A DNA stretch of 64,000 nucleotides from Paramagnetospirillum magneticum AMB-1 (lineage in GTDB: Bacteria > Pseudomonadota > Alphaproteobacteria > Rhodospirillales > Magnetospirillaceae): the NCBI RefSeq assembly GCF_000009985.1, contig NC_007626.1, forward strand, positions 4,755,789 through 4,819,788. Direction: 5' to 3'. A program made the position numbers and the translations under genes. How positions within the stretch are numbered: position 1 is the first letter of the stretch; each line of letters starts with the position of its first letter. Under the pieces are notes generated by a model that saw nothing but the letters and a program-made list of their open reading frames with translations, made no database searches and was not told the DNA's origin. This document shows positions 1-8,752 of the stretch, piece after piece.

Positions 1-405
1 TCGCTTGCCGAAGGTCGGCGGCCCTCTCCGCGTCAGGACGGGAGGAGCGTCGTCCGGGACCGGTCCCGGGTCGGCGAAGAGCGGCTCAGGATGGGGAAAG
101 CTCGGCTCGGGCATCGCCATGGGCCGGCGCACGCTGACCAATGCCAGCCGGAATTCCCCGAAATCCTTTCCCAGGATCAGCTTGAACGGAACGAGCGAGA
201 AGGCCAGCCCCAGGACCACGCCGGCCGGTCCCACGATAGCGGCGGCGCTCTGGTGCGAGGCGCCCGCGCCGATCATGGCGAACGTCAACAGAAGCGAGCC
301 GACGAAGCCGACGGCGCCACTCAGGATGATGGCCAGCAGGTTGCGCCAGAGATAGGCCCACCACACCCTCAGGGTTCGCCCCCAGGTTACCTCGAGTTCG
401 ACCAT
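1..405 (-). CDS. Hypothetical two-helix membrane protein, 3' end outside window
   Basis: The frame starts at an ATG at 405, preceded on the minus strand by a good GGGAGG ribosome site, and stays open for 135 codons to the window edge. The protein begins MVELEVTWGRTLRVWWAYLW. It has two hydrophobic segments (about residues 22-46 and 52-73) and then a charged, proline-rich tail that continues past the edge. I do not recognise a family. An aromatic N-terminus followed by a helix pair suggests a small inner-membrane protein. The coding call rests on the ribosome site, the long open frame and the membrane pattern. Confidence 0.6.
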   Translation of the reverse strand, partial: MVELEVTWGRTLRVWWAYLWRNLLAIILSGAVGFVGSLLLTFAMIGAGASHQSAAAIVGPAGVVLGLAFSLVPFKLILGKDFGEFRLALVSVRRPMAMPEPSFPHPEPLFADPGPVPDDAPPVLTRRGPPTFGKR

Positions 406-514
406 GTCACCCTCCCCTTTAATGGCGCCATGACCATTATCTACAGGGATTGGTGGCGCCGATCTGTGAGAGGCGCAACACTGGGCGTGATCGGCAACGG
501 TTCAATCGGCGGCG

Positions 515-1285
515 TCAGTCCTTCCTCGCCACCATGAACAGCCGGCGGAAGGGGAACAGGGTCTTGCCGTCGGGACGCGGCGGGTAGGCCGCCTGGATGC
601 GCCGGGCGTATTCGGCCAGAAAGCCGGTGGCCCAGGCGCCGTCCACCGCCGTCATCAAGGGGCGCAGCGCCGTGCCCTTGGTCCAGGTGACCACCGGGTT
701 GTCGCCTTCCAGCACGTGCAGGTACTCGGTCTCCCAGATGTCGATATGGGAGGAATGGGCGGCCAGCAGGTCATAATAAAAGGAAGGCTCGCCCACCGGG
801 AAGCGGGCGGCCAGGGGGCCGAGCACCTCGGCCCACGGCCCGGCAGAGGCGGCCTCGGCCATGATGGTGTGGGAGGCGGCATAGTGGTTGTGGGGCATCT
901 GCACCGCCAGCACGCCGCCCGAACTCACCCGCTCCATCAGCTTGGGAAACAGACTGTCGTGCCCATCCAGCCAATGCAGCGCGGCGTTGGAGAACAGGAT
1001 GTCCACCTCGCCGCCGTTTTCCGCCCAGCCGGCGGCATCGCCCTCGAGATAGCGCACGGCGCCGCCGTGATCGCGCGCGGTCATCAGCATCTCGGGCGAG
1101 GAATCGATGCCGATGACGTCGGCGTCCGCCCAGCGTTCCTTAAGAATACGGGTCACGTTGCCGGTGCCGCATCCCAGGTCCACCACCCGGCGGGCGTCGG
1201 CCAGGTCGATACGGGCCATCAGGTCGAGCGCCGGACGCAGGCGCGGCTGGGCAAAGGCGGAATAGATGGCGGGATCCCAGGCCAT
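515..1285 (-). CDS. tam: Trans-aconitate 2-methyltransferase
   Basis: A 256-residue class I SAM-dependent methyltransferase. It starts MAWDPAIYSAFAQPRLRPAL, which is typical of Tam; motif I (VVDLGCGTGNVT) lies at about residues 35-46, and the NAALHWLDGHDSLFP stretch after the acidic loop is also characteristic. Tam methylates trans-aconitate, an inhibitory by-product of cis-aconitate, in the cytoplasm. Length matches the family (about 255). The ATG at 1285 has AGAGGAG about 10 bases upstream. It is transcribed away from rpmH, with a palindromic repeat between them. Other small-molecule methyltransferases are possible but less likely. Confidence 0.88.
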   Translation of the reverse strand: MAWDPAIYSAFAQPRLRPALDLMARIDLADARRVVDLGCGTGNVTRILKERWADADVIGIDSSPEMLMTARDHGGAVRYLEGDAAGWAENGGEVDILFSNAALHWLDGHDSLFPKLMERVSSGGVLAVQMPHNHYAASHTIMAEAASAGPWAEVLGPLAARFPVGEPSFYYDLLAAHSSHIDIWETEYLHVLEGDNPVVTWTKGTALRPLMTAVDGAWATGFLAEYARRIQAAYPPRPDGKTLFPFRRLFMVARKD

Positions 1286-1361
1286 GTCGGGCGGCTCCTC
1301 TTGAAAATTGCCCCAGTGTAGCCGTTCGGGCTGGGTTCTAAAACCGGCGAGCGCTTATTCC

Positions 1362-1467
1362 TGTCATCCCGAGCGCCGGCGAGGGATCTCCGCTCGGCAT
1401 GGAGGTGCCGGTTCTGAAAAGCCGAGCCAGAACGAGATCCCTCCTCCCGGTGGTCGTCGGGATGACA
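1362..1467. repeat. Palindromic repeat family 2, copy 1
   Basis: A nested inverted repeat. The outer arms are TGTCATCCCGA at the left and TCGGGATGACA at the right; the inner arms are GAGGGATCTC and GAGATCCCTC. It lies between the divergent tam and rpmH genes. Related copies are at 30717-30799 (right arm truncated) and 55000-55103. Such 100-bp elements are common in alphaproteobacterial intergenic DNA; no function can be read from the sequence. Confidence 0.85.
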
Positions 1468-1513
1468 CGTTACCCCGACAGATCGTCGATAAAAAACCCG
1501 TGCACTCCGCGCA

Positions 1514-1542
1514 TTGACTCTTAGGGTCACCCGGCTTATACA
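1514..1542 (+). promoter_or_regulatory. Sigma-70-type promoter of the rpmH operon
   Basis: TTGACT at 1514-1519 and TATACA at 1537-1542 are separated by exactly 17 bases. This predicts transcription from about 1549 and a leader of about 36 bases before the rpmH GTG at 1585. It is the best housekeeping promoter seen in the window and fits a highly expressed ribosomal protein gene. Confidence 0.8.
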
Positions 1543-1584
1543 CGTCCGCTCATTTTCAAGTCCGTTCAGTTTGGAGTACCTCCC

Positions 1585-1719
1585 GTGAAGCGTACCTATC
1601 AGCCGAGCAAGCTCGTCCGCGCCCGCCGCCACGGCTTCCGCGCTCGTATGGCCACTGTCGGTGGCCGCAAGGTCATCGCCAACCGCCGCCGCCAGGGCCG
1701 CAAGAAGCTGTCCGCTTAA
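1585..1719 (+). CDS. rpmH: 50S ribosomal protein L34
   Basis: A 44-residue basic protein read from [23 protein letters not shown] and onward, ending [11 protein letters not shown]. This is the canonical L34 sequence, a structural protein of the large ribosomal subunit. GTG is the only sensible start; TTGGAG lies about 10 bases upstream. It is too short for default gene finders. It is the first gene of the conserved rpmH-rnpA-yidD-yidC series, and rnpA begins 6 bases after its stop. Confidence 0.98.
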
Positions 1720-1725
1720 GTCCCC

Positions 1726-2127
1726 ATGGCCGCGCGGCTTGATCGGCTTAAGAAACGGGCCGATTTCCTGCGTGTCGCGGCCCTGAGGCGAAAGTGGGCG
1801 GCGCCGGGCCTGATTCTTCAGGCCGCGCCCGCATCCGGAACGGATTTGCAAGCCGACTCGCTCAGGGTCGGCTTCACCGTTTCCAAGAAGGTGGGAAATT
1901 CGGTGTGCCGCAACCGGGCCAGACGCAGGCTTCGGGAAGCGGTGGCTCAGGTTTTTCCGGCTCATGCCAGCGCGGGCCTCGATTACGTGGTGATCGGGCG
2001 CAAGGAGACGCTGGAACGGCCATATTCTCTTCTCTTGCAGGATTTGCTGGCGGCGTTAAAACGTGTCGGCGCGCTGCAAAAGACGCATGCTGCCGAGGCG
2101 CCCGATACCGCCTCACCACAGAGCTGA
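1726..2127 (+). CDS. rnpA: Ribonuclease P protein component
   Basis: A 133-residue basic protein that helps the RNase P RNA bind and cleave precursor tRNA 5' leaders. It carries the RnpA signature around residues 60-77 (KVGNSVCRNRARRRLREAV, the RNR motif) and begins MAARLDRLKKRADFLRVAAL as in alphaproteobacterial RnpA. The gene starts 6 bases after rpmH and shares its promoter. The 3' end, including the stop codon, is built into a long perfect hairpin (2108-2153). Confidence 0.97.
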   Translation: MAARLDRLKKRADFLRVAALRRKWAAPGLILQAAPASGTDLQADSLRVGFTVSKKVGNSVCRNRARRRLREAVAQVFPAHASAGLDYVVIGRKETLERPYSLLLQDLLAALKRVGALQKTHAAEAPDTASPQS

Positions 2128-2153
2128 GGCTTCTCAGTTCTGTGGTGAGGCGG
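2108..2153 (+). promoter_or_regulatory. Long stem-loop spanning the rnpA stop codon
   Basis: Positions 2108-2122 pair perfectly with 2139-2153 (15 bp). A G-T wobble and five more pairs (CTGAG/CTCAG) then close on a GCTT loop at 2129-2132. The rnpA TGA lies in this inner part. No T-tract follows, so it is not a textbook Rho-independent terminator. It may be a processing or stability element separating rpmH-rnpA from yidD-yidC. Confidence 0.8.
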
Positions 2154-2216
2154 CAAGGGCAAGGCCCGCCGCGGCTTATGCCGCGAAAGCCTAGCGAAGC
2201 GCCCGGCGATTGAGGG
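2152..2216. repeat. Hairpin repeat family 3, copy 1
   Basis: A small hairpin (CGCGGC, TTAT, GCCGCG at 2170-2185) is followed by AAAGCC and ends with GCGCCCGGCGATTGAGGG at 2199-2216. The same 18-base end occurs at 47044-47061 and 52666-52683, each preceded by a hairpin. Confidence 0.75.
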
Positions 2217-2265
2217 CAATACGGCGGACCGGTTTACCGGTGCGCCGGTAACGACCAGGAGTGGC

Positions 2266-2535
2266 ATGAACCCCATCGGTCTGGGAATGCGCGGTCTGAT
2301 CCGCCTGTACCAGCTGCTGCTGAGCCCGGTGCTGCCGGCCAGCTGCCGGTTCACGCCGTCCTGTTCCTCTTATGCCATGCAGGCCATCGAGGCGCACGGA
2401 CCCGTCGGCGGGACGTGGCTGGGCCTCAAGCGTATCTGCCGCTGCCACCCCTGGAACGACGGTGGCTATGACCCCGTTCCTCCCGCTCATACCGAAAGAG
2501 GCGGCACCATGTGCCCGTCGCGACTGCCGGAATAG
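2266..2535 (+). CDS. yidD: Membrane protein insertion efficiency factor YidD
   Basis: An 89-residue YidD (DUF37) protein with the family core RLYQLLLSPVLPASCRFTPSCSSY and the downstream CRCHPWNDGGYDPVP signature. YidD sits at the inner membrane by an N-terminal amphipathic helix and assists YidC-dependent insertion. The ATG at 2266 has AGGAG 7 bases upstream. It lies between rnpA and yidC, its usual place, and ends 6 bases before yidC. Confidence 0.97.
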   Translation: MNPIGLGMRGLIRLYQLLLSPVLPASCRFTPSCSSYAMQAIEAHGPVGGTWLGLKRICRCHPWNDGGYDPVPPAHTERGGTMCPSRLPE

Positions 2536-2541
2536 GATGAC

Positions 2542-4281
2542 ATGAACGACCAGCGCAATCTCTTCGTCGCCATCGCCATTTCGGTCGCCATCCTGATCGG
2601 CTGGCAGTACTTCTTCCCGACGGCCAAGCCGCCGGTGGAACAGGCCGCGCAACAGCAATCGGCCGAGCAGAAGGCCTCGGCTCCGGCGACGGCGCCCACC
2701 CCGGCCACGGCGTCCAGCCCGGCCCAGGTGCCCGGCTCGCCCGCCGCCGCCGCCGCCCAGCCCGCCGCGACCCGCGCCGACGCCCTGGGCAAGAGCCGCC
2801 GCATCGCCATCCAGACGCCCTCCATGCACGGCTCCATCGCGCTGACCGGGGCCCGCATCGACGACATCACCCTGGTCAAGTACCGTGAGACCCCCGCCGC
2901 CGATTCCCGCGAGATCGACCTGATGTCGCCCGCCGAATCGCCTGAGCCCTACTGGGCCGAATTCGGCTGGGTGGCCACCGAGGCGAACGTCAAGGTCCCC
3001 GGCCCCGATTCCGTATGGCAGGCCCAGGGCAGCGGCCCGCTGACCCCAGCCTCGCCTCTGGTGCTGACCTGGGACAACGGCGAGGGGCTGCGCTTCGTGC
3101 GCACCTATACCGTGGACGAGAATTACATGTTCGGCGTCGCCCAGCGCGTCGAGAATTACGGCACCAAGCCCGCCTCGCTGCACCCCTACGCCCTGCTGGC
3201 CCGCACCGGCACCCCGCACGTGGCCGGCATGTATATCCTTCATGAAGGCCCGCTCGGCGTGTTCGACGGCACCTTGAAGGAGATGAAGTACGACGACCTC
3301 AAGAAGGAAGGCTCGTCGCGCCACAAGACCACCGGCGGCTGGGCCGGCATCACCGACAAGTACTGGCTGACCGCCCTGGTGCCGCCCGCCAAGACCGAGA
3401 TCACCGGCCGCTTCGTGCATCAGCGCCTGGGCAATGCCGACCGGTATCAGGTGGATTATCTGGCTCCGGCCCGCATGATCGAGCCCGGCAAGTCCGAGGA
3501 AGCCGGCTTTCACCTGTTCACCGGCGCCAAGCAGGTCAGCCTGCTGGACGGCTATGCCGAGAAGTTCGGCATCGACCGTTTCGACCTGGCCATCGATTTC
3601 GGCTGGTTCTACTTCCTGACCAAGCCGTTCTTCTACCTGCTGCAGATGCTGCACAGCGCGCTGGGCAACATGGGTCTGGCCATTCTGGCGCTGACCGTGA
3701 TCCTCAAGCTCGCCATGTTCCCGCTGGCCAACAAGTCCTATGTGGCCATGGGCAAGATGAAGAAGCTGCAGCCCAAGGTGCAGGAACTGCAGGCCCGCTA
3801 CGCCGACGACAAGATGCGGCTGCAGCAGGAGATGATGGCGCTGTACAAGACCGAGAAGGTCAATCCCGTCTCGGGCTGCCTGCCCATCATGGTCCAGATC
3901 CCGGTGTTCTTCGCCCTGTACAAGGTGCTGTTCGTCACCATCGAGATGCGGCACGCGCCGTTCTACGGCTGGATCAGCGACCTGTCGGCCCAGGACCCCA
4001 CCAACATCTTCACCCTGTTCGGCATGATCCCCTGGACGCCGCCCAGCATGTTCCACCTGGGCGTCTGGCCGCTGATCATGGGCGTCACCATGTTCCTGCA
4101 ACAGAAGCTCAACCCCCAGCCCACCGATCCGGTGCAGGCCAAGATGATGCAGTTCCTGCCCATCATCTTCACCTTCCTGCTGGCCAATTTCGCCTCGGGC
4201 CTGGTGATCTACTGGGCGTGGAGCAACACCCTGTCGATCCTCCAGCAATGGGTGATCATGAAGCGCGCCGAGGAGAAATAG
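2542..4281 (+). CDS. yidC: Membrane protein insertase YidC
   Basis: A 579-residue YidC/OxaA insertase. The N-terminal signal-anchor is at about residues 5-24, then an alanine/proline-rich linker, the large periplasmic beta domain to about residue 350, and the conserved membrane core (from GWFYFLTKPFFYLLQMLHSA) with the coiled cytoplasmic loop KMKKLQPKVQELQARYADD. Length fits Gram-negative YidC. It inserts inner-membrane proteins with or without SecYEG, plausibly including the many respiratory subunits encoded nearby. AGGA precedes the ATG. The next gene, engB, starts one base after its stop. Confidence 0.98.
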   Translation: MNDQRNLFVAIAISVAILIGWQYFFPTAKPPVEQAAQQQSAEQKASAPATAPTPATASSPAQVPGSPAAAAAQPAATRADALGKSRRIAIQTPSMHGSIALTGARIDDITLVKYRETPAADSREIDLMSPAESPEPYWAEFGWVATEANVKVPGPDSVWQAQGSGPLTPASPLVLTWDNGEGLRFVRTYTVDENYMFGVAQRVENYGTKPASLHPYALLARTGTPHVAGMYILHEGPLGVFDGTLKEMKYDDLKKEGSSRHKTTGGWAGITDKYWLTALVPPAKTEITGRFVHQRLGNADRYQVDYLAPARMIEPGKSEEAGFHLFTGAKQVSLLDGYAEKFGIDRFDLAIDFGWFYFLTKPFFYLLQMLHSALGNMGLAILALTVILKLAMFPLANKSYVAMGKMKKLQPKVQELQARYADDKMRLQQEMMALYKTEKVNPVSGCLPIMVQIPVFFALYKVLFVTIEMRHAPFYGWISDLSAQDPTNIFTLFGMIPWTPPSMFHLGVWPLIMGVTMFLQQKLNPQPTDPVQAKMMQFLPIIFTFLLANFASGLVIYWAWSNTLSILQQWVIMKRAEEK

Positions 4282-4282
4282 G

Positions 4283-4933
4283 CTGAACGAGTCCCTCCTC
4301 AGCGACGAGCAGGAGAAGGCCGGTCTCATCGAGGCCGGCCGGCTGCTTTTCGCGCGTGAATGCATCTTCATGCAAGGCGCCTCCGGGCTGGATCACCTGC
4401 CAGCGGCCACGCTGACCGAAGTGGCCTTCGCCGGGCGGTCCAACGTGGGCAAGTCCTCGCTGATCAACGCGCTGACCGGCCGCAACACCCTGGCGCGCAC
4501 CTCCAACACCCCGGGCCGCACCCAGGAGCTGAACTTCTTCAATCTGGGCGGCCGCCTGATCCTGGTGGACATGCCGGGCTACGGCTTCGCCCAGGCCCCC
4601 AAGGGACTGGTGGAGAAATGGACCCGGCTGGTCAACGGCTTCCTCAAGGGCCGCTCGGTGCTGCGCCGCGCCGTGGTGCTGGTGGATTCCCGCCACGGCC
4701 TGAAGGACAGCGACCGCGACATGATGAAGATGCTCGACAAGGCCGCCGTGGTCTACCAGGTGGTGCTGACCAAGGCCGACAAGCTGAAGGCCGCCGAGCT
4801 GGACGCCGTCCAGGCCCGCACCCTGGAAGAGATCAAGGGCCGCGTCGCCGCCCATCCCCACCTGATCGTCACCAGTTCGGAAAAGGGGACCGGCATCCCC
4901 GAGCTGCGCGCCGAACTTGCCTCTCTCGCCTGA
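4283..4933 (+). CDS. engB: GTP-binding protein EngB (YsxC/YihA), CTG start proposed
   Basis: A small Ras-like GTPase needed for late 50S assembly. G1 GRSNVGKSS, G3 DMPGYG and G4 TKAD are all present. The first in-frame ATG, at 4370, would remove the family's conserved N-terminal helix, which is visible upstream as EAGRLLFARECIF. This frame is closed by a TGA at 4259-4261, and the only start-like codon before 4370 is CTG at 4283, seven bases after AGGAG. I therefore place the start at CTG (216 residues). If CTG is not used, the protein is 187 residues and starts just before the G1 domain. Confidence 0.88.
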   Translation: MNESLLSDEQEKAGLIEAGRLLFARECIFMQGASGLDHLPAATLTEVAFAGRSNVGKSSLINALTGRNTLARTSNTPGRTQELNFFNLGGRLILVDMPGYGFAQAPKGLVEKWTRLVNGFLKGRSVLRRAVVLVDSRHGLKDSDRDMMKMLDKAAVVYQVVLTKADKLKAAELDAVQARTLEEIKGRVAAHPHLIVTSSEKGTGIPELRAELASLA

Positions 4934-4946
4934 GGAGCGTCATCCC

Positions 4947-5849
<903 letters not shown>

Positions 5850-5884
5850 GTTCGTGTTGATTCAGCCCTGGTTTAGAGGGCCCT

Positions 5885-6019
5885 CTACGCGGCCTTGGCC
5901 TCGGATCCACCCATTCGGAGGCACAGCCTCCCCAACCCTCCAGTTTCTTATGAATAAATATCCTGGAGGCTCGGAGGCTGTGCCTCCGAATGGGTCCGGG
6001 CGATAGCCCGGCCGCGTAG
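5885..6019. repeat. Palindromic repeat family 1, copy A
   Basis: A long imperfect palindrome between the converging argB and permease genes. The outer arms CTACGCGGCC (5885-5894) and GGCCGCGTAG (6010-6019) enclose a second pair (CATTCGGAGGCACAGCCTCC and its complement) around an AT-rich loop. Related copies are at 20578-20690 and 50719-50880. It may act as a bidirectional terminator here. Confidence 0.85.
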
Positions 6020-6027
6020 CGGGCTCC

Positions 6028-7326
6028 CTAAACACTGCCCAGCAGCACGAATTTCAGCACGAAGGCCCCCGCCAGCAGCCACACCGCCGGGCCGACGTCG
6101 CGCGCCTTGCCGCCCAGCAGCTTGACCGCCGCGAAGGTGATAAACCCCAGCGAAATGCCGTGGGCGATGGAGAAGGTGAACGGCATGGCCAGGGCGGTGA
6201 CCACCGCCGGGACCGCCTCGGTGACGTCGTCCCAGGCGATGTCGGCCAGGGAGCGGGCCATCAGGCAGGCCACGAACAGCAGGGCCGGCGCCGTGGCATA
6301 GGCCGGAATGGCTGCCGCCAGGGGGGCCAGAAACAGGGCGGCGGCGAACAGCAGGCCGGTGACCACCGCCGCCAACCCGGTGCGGCCGCCGGCATTGATG
6401 CCCGAGGCGCTTTCGATATAGCTGGTGGTGGTGGAGGTCCCCAACGCACCACCGGCCATGGCCGCCAGGGAATCGGCGATCAGGGCGCGGCCCAGCCGCG
6501 GCAGCCTGCCCCGCGCGTCCAGCATGCCCGCCCGGTGGGCCAGACCAATCAGTGTTCCGGCATTGTCGAACAGATCGACGAACAGCAGGGCGAAGACGAT
6601 GGTTACTAGCCCCAGGTTCAAGGCTCCGGCCACGTCCATCTTGAGAAAGGTGGGCGCCAGCGACGGCGGCCAGGCGGCGATGCCGCCGAACGGCGTGACC
6701 CCCAGGGCCATGCCGGCCGCCGCCGTGCCCAGGATGCCGATCATGATGGCACCCGGCACCCGGCGGGCCTCCAGCCCGACCATCGCCACGAAGCCCGCCG
6801 CCGCCAGCAGCGGCTCCGGCCGGCCGAGATGGCCGAGCGTCACCAGGGTGGCCTTGTGCCCCTCGACCAGCCCGGCGCTTTCGAAGGCGATCAGGCCGAG
6901 GAACAGGCCGATTCCCGCCGAAATGGCCAGCTTCAGCGATTGCGGCACGGCGTTGATGATGGCCTCGCGCACCCGGGTCAGCGCCAGAACCAGGAACAGC
7001 ACGCCGGAGACGAACACCGCCCCCAGGGCAACCGGCCAGGGCACGCCCATGCCGATGACCACGCCATAGGTGAAATAGGCGTTGAGCCCCATGCCGGGAG
7101 CCAGGGCGATGGGATAATTGGCCAGCAGCCCCATGGCGGCGCTGCCCAGGGCCGCCGCCAGGCAGGTGGCGACGAATACCGCGCCCTTGTCCATGCCCGC
7201 CTCGGCCAGCATGGCCGGGTTGACGAAGATGATATAGGCCATGGTCAGGAAGGTGGTGGCGCCCGCCAGACACTCGGTGCGCAGGCTGGTCCGGTGGCCG
7301 GACAGATCGAACAGACGCTGCAACAT
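6028..7326 (-). CDS. NCS2-family purine (guanine/hypoxanthine) permease
   Basis: A 432-residue polytopic membrane protein of the AzgA/GhxP branch of nucleobase:cation symporters. Evidence is the N-terminal FDLSGHRTSLRTECLAGATTFLTMAYIIFVNP, the GMGLNAYFTY segment, the DLFDNAGTLIG motif and SYIESASGINAGGRTG, all diagnostic for the AzgA group. Twelve or more hydrophobic segments are visible. It imports purine bases across the inner membrane. No purine catabolic genes are next to it. It occupies the place after argB where alphaproteobacteria, in my recollection, often carry a HAD hydrolase and dap genes, which agrees with a breakpoint at argB. Confidence 0.92.
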   Translation of the reverse strand: MLQRLFDLSGHRTSLRTECLAGATTFLTMAYIIFVNPAMLAEAGMDKGAVFVATCLAAALGSAAMGLLANYPIALAPGMGLNAYFTYGVVIGMGVPWPVALGAVFVSGVLFLVLALTRVREAIINAVPQSLKLAISAGIGLFLGLIAFESAGLVEGHKATLVTLGHLGRPEPLLAAAGFVAMVGLEARRVPGAIMIGILGTAAAGMALGVTPFGGIAAWPPSLAPTFLKMDVAGALNLGLVTIVFALLFVDLFDNAGTLIGLAHRAGMLDARGRLPRLGRALIADSLAAMAGGALGTSTTTSYIESASGINAGGRTGLAAVVTGLLFAAALFLAPLAAAIPAYATAPALLFVACLMARSLADIAWDDVTEAVPAVVTALAMPFTFSIAHGISLGFITFAAVKLLGGKARDVGPAVWLLAGAFVLKFVLLGSV

Positions 7327-7440
7327 GGCCCCAGCCCCCTTTTCAAGGAATCCGCATCATCCTTGACCCTCATCATGGATGCGTGCGGCGATAAAGTTGT
7401 ATTTTTTTCCCGCTTTTCGAAGGCGTCATCCGGAGGACCC

Positions 7441-7953
7441 ATGCCCCGTCGCTTCATCCATCGCCATCAATCGCGTCAATGCCTGCCGTCGTGGACGAAA
7501 GCGGGGCTGGGCGTGGTGCTGGCGCTGGGGGTGGTGGCCTGGATGGACCAGGCGGGCGGCGCCCCCTTGCTGGCGGCGCCCCTGGGAGCGTCGGCGGTTC
7601 TGGTGTTCGGCATGCCGGACTCGCCCCTGTCGCAGCCGTCCAGCGTCATCGGCAGCCATCTGATCGCCACCACCATCGGCTTGCTGTTCGATCAGTTCCT
7701 GCCGGGCGGCTGGATCAGCATGGCGCTGTCGGTGGCGTTGGTGATGGTGGTGCTGGCCGGCCTGCGCCTGACCCATCCGCCGGCGGGTGCGGACCCGCTG
7801 GTGGTGATGATGGGCCATCCCGGGTGGGGATTCCTGCTGCTGCCGGTCCTGGCGGGGGCGGTGACCCTGGTGGCGGTGGCGGTGCTGATTCACCGCCTGC
7901 CACCCCGGGCGACGTATCCGCTGCCCATCCGGAGTCCGGCGGGCGGCGGCTGA
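7441..7953 (+). CDS. HPP family membrane protein
   Basis: A 170-residue protein with the HPP domain: four hydrophobic segments, GAPLLAAPLGASAVLVFG near residues 40-57, and the namesake LTHPPAGADPL near residue 111. The ATG at 7441 is preceded by CGGAGGA. The HPP family is an integral membrane group; some plant and cyanobacterial members are linked to nitrite transport, but the substrate here is not known. It is divergent from the purine permease and converges on the regulator at 7957. Confidence 0.88.
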   Translation: MPRRFIHRHQSRQCLPSWTKAGLGVVLALGVVAWMDQAGGAPLLAAPLGASAVLVFGMPDSPLSQPSSVIGSHLIATTIGLLFDQFLPGGWISMALSVALVMVVLAGLRLTHPPAGADPLVVMMGHPGWGFLLLPVLAGAVTLVAVAVLIHRLPPRATYPLPIRSPAGGG

Positions 7954-7956
7954 GGC

Positions 7957-8418
7957 CTACTCTTCCTCGCCGCCCCGGTCGGAAAGAGCCTTGGCCAGAT
8001 CATAGATGCGACGGCGCACGTCGGGGTCGACGATGCTGTAGTAATTGCGCACCAGTTCCAGCGTCTCGCGGCGCAGGCGGGGGTCGGCCTCGGCGGCCGG
8101 CGGCTCCTCCTTGGGAGGCTCGCGCACCATCTGCACCGGCGACAGGCCCTTGGTCTCCTCGGGCATGTCGTCGAAGAAGTATGAGATCGGTACTTCAAGC
8201 GACCGGGACAAATCGAACAGTCGCGAGCAACTGATTCGATTGGCGCCGCGTTCGTATTTCTGCACCTGCTGGAAGGTAAGTCCTATCAACTCGCCAAGCT
8301 TTTCCTGGCTGAGCCCCAGTAACGTCCGCCGCAAACGCATGCGCGATCCGACATGGACATCGATCGGATTAGGCGCCCCGGCTGGGGTACGGCCTCGATT
8401 TGCCTTTCTGCGCGGCAT
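7957..8418 (-). CDS. XRE-family regulator, PraR-like
   Basis: A 153-residue DNA-binding protein. After a basic N-terminus, an HTH_3 domain spans roughly residues 19-76 (VGSRMRLRRTLLGLSQEKLG through FQQVQKYERGANRIS), followed by VPISYFFDDMPE, an acidic linker and a C-terminal helix (RRETLELVRNYYSI). This arrangement matches the alphaproteobacterial PraR group, which in rhizobia represses quorum-sensing and biofilm genes. The ATG at 8418 is chosen over a GTG at 8433 because AGAGGG lies just upstream of the ATG. It may regulate itself or the AT-rich region upstream; targets cannot be read from the sequence. Confidence 0.88.
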   Translation of the reverse strand: MPRRKANRGRTPAGAPNPIDVHVGSRMRLRRTLLGLSQEKLGELIGLTFQQVQKYERGANRISCSRLFDLSRSLEVPISYFFDDMPEETKGLSPVQMVREPPKEEPPAAEADPRLRRETLELVRNYYSIVDPDVRRRIYDLAKALSDRGGEEE

Positions 8419-8578
8419 GTTTCCCTCTGTCACATGAAGCGCCCAATACTTGCTCTAGTAACTTTACAAACGCAAGAGGGAAAGATCGCCCGAAATAATA
8501 GAAAAACCAACAATTTAGGCTAGCACACACAAACCCGGACTCAAACTCTATCTATTAGACAACCGTTTGGAGGTAACT

Positions 8579-8752
8579 CTGCTGAAGCAACCCAAAGCAC
8601 GTCACCAAAATCCCCCTCCCACGGCCCGATTTCGATTGATACGGTTACTGTATGCCTTAAGGTTAGGTCTGTCGGCTATTTGCTTTGGGTCGCTGGAATT
8701 CAATCCAACAGGAAGACTTGAAATCAATCCAATTGGAAAACTTGGGCTTTAA
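8579..8752 (+). CDS. Possible small protein in AT-rich island
   Basis: An open frame of about 57 codons starting at CTG 8579 (a second CTG is at 8582; an upstream in-frame TTG is at 8567), behind a strong GGAGGT at 8569-8574. It begins basic (LLKQPKARHQNPPP), has one hydrophobic segment (IRLLYALRLGLSAICF) and ends in an imperfect tandem repeat (SLEFNPTGR, then RLEINPIGK). Base composition is far lower in GC than the neighbours. The last 29 bases overlap the 3' end of the methyltransferase gene on the other strand. No ATG start and no recognised family; low confidence. Confidence 0.3.
   Translation: MLKQPKARHQNPPPTARFRLIRLLYALRLGLSAICFGSLEFNPTGRLEINPIGKLGL

Noticed and set aside
1500..2600. 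rpmH-rnpA locus as a replication origin
   Set aside because: No dnaA gene and no DnaA box cluster are present; alphaproteobacterial origins are usually elsewhere.
2191..4371. A long minus-strand open frame opposite yidD and yidC
   Set aside because: A composition artefact with His/Gly/Gln-rich translation; the plus-strand genes are conserved.
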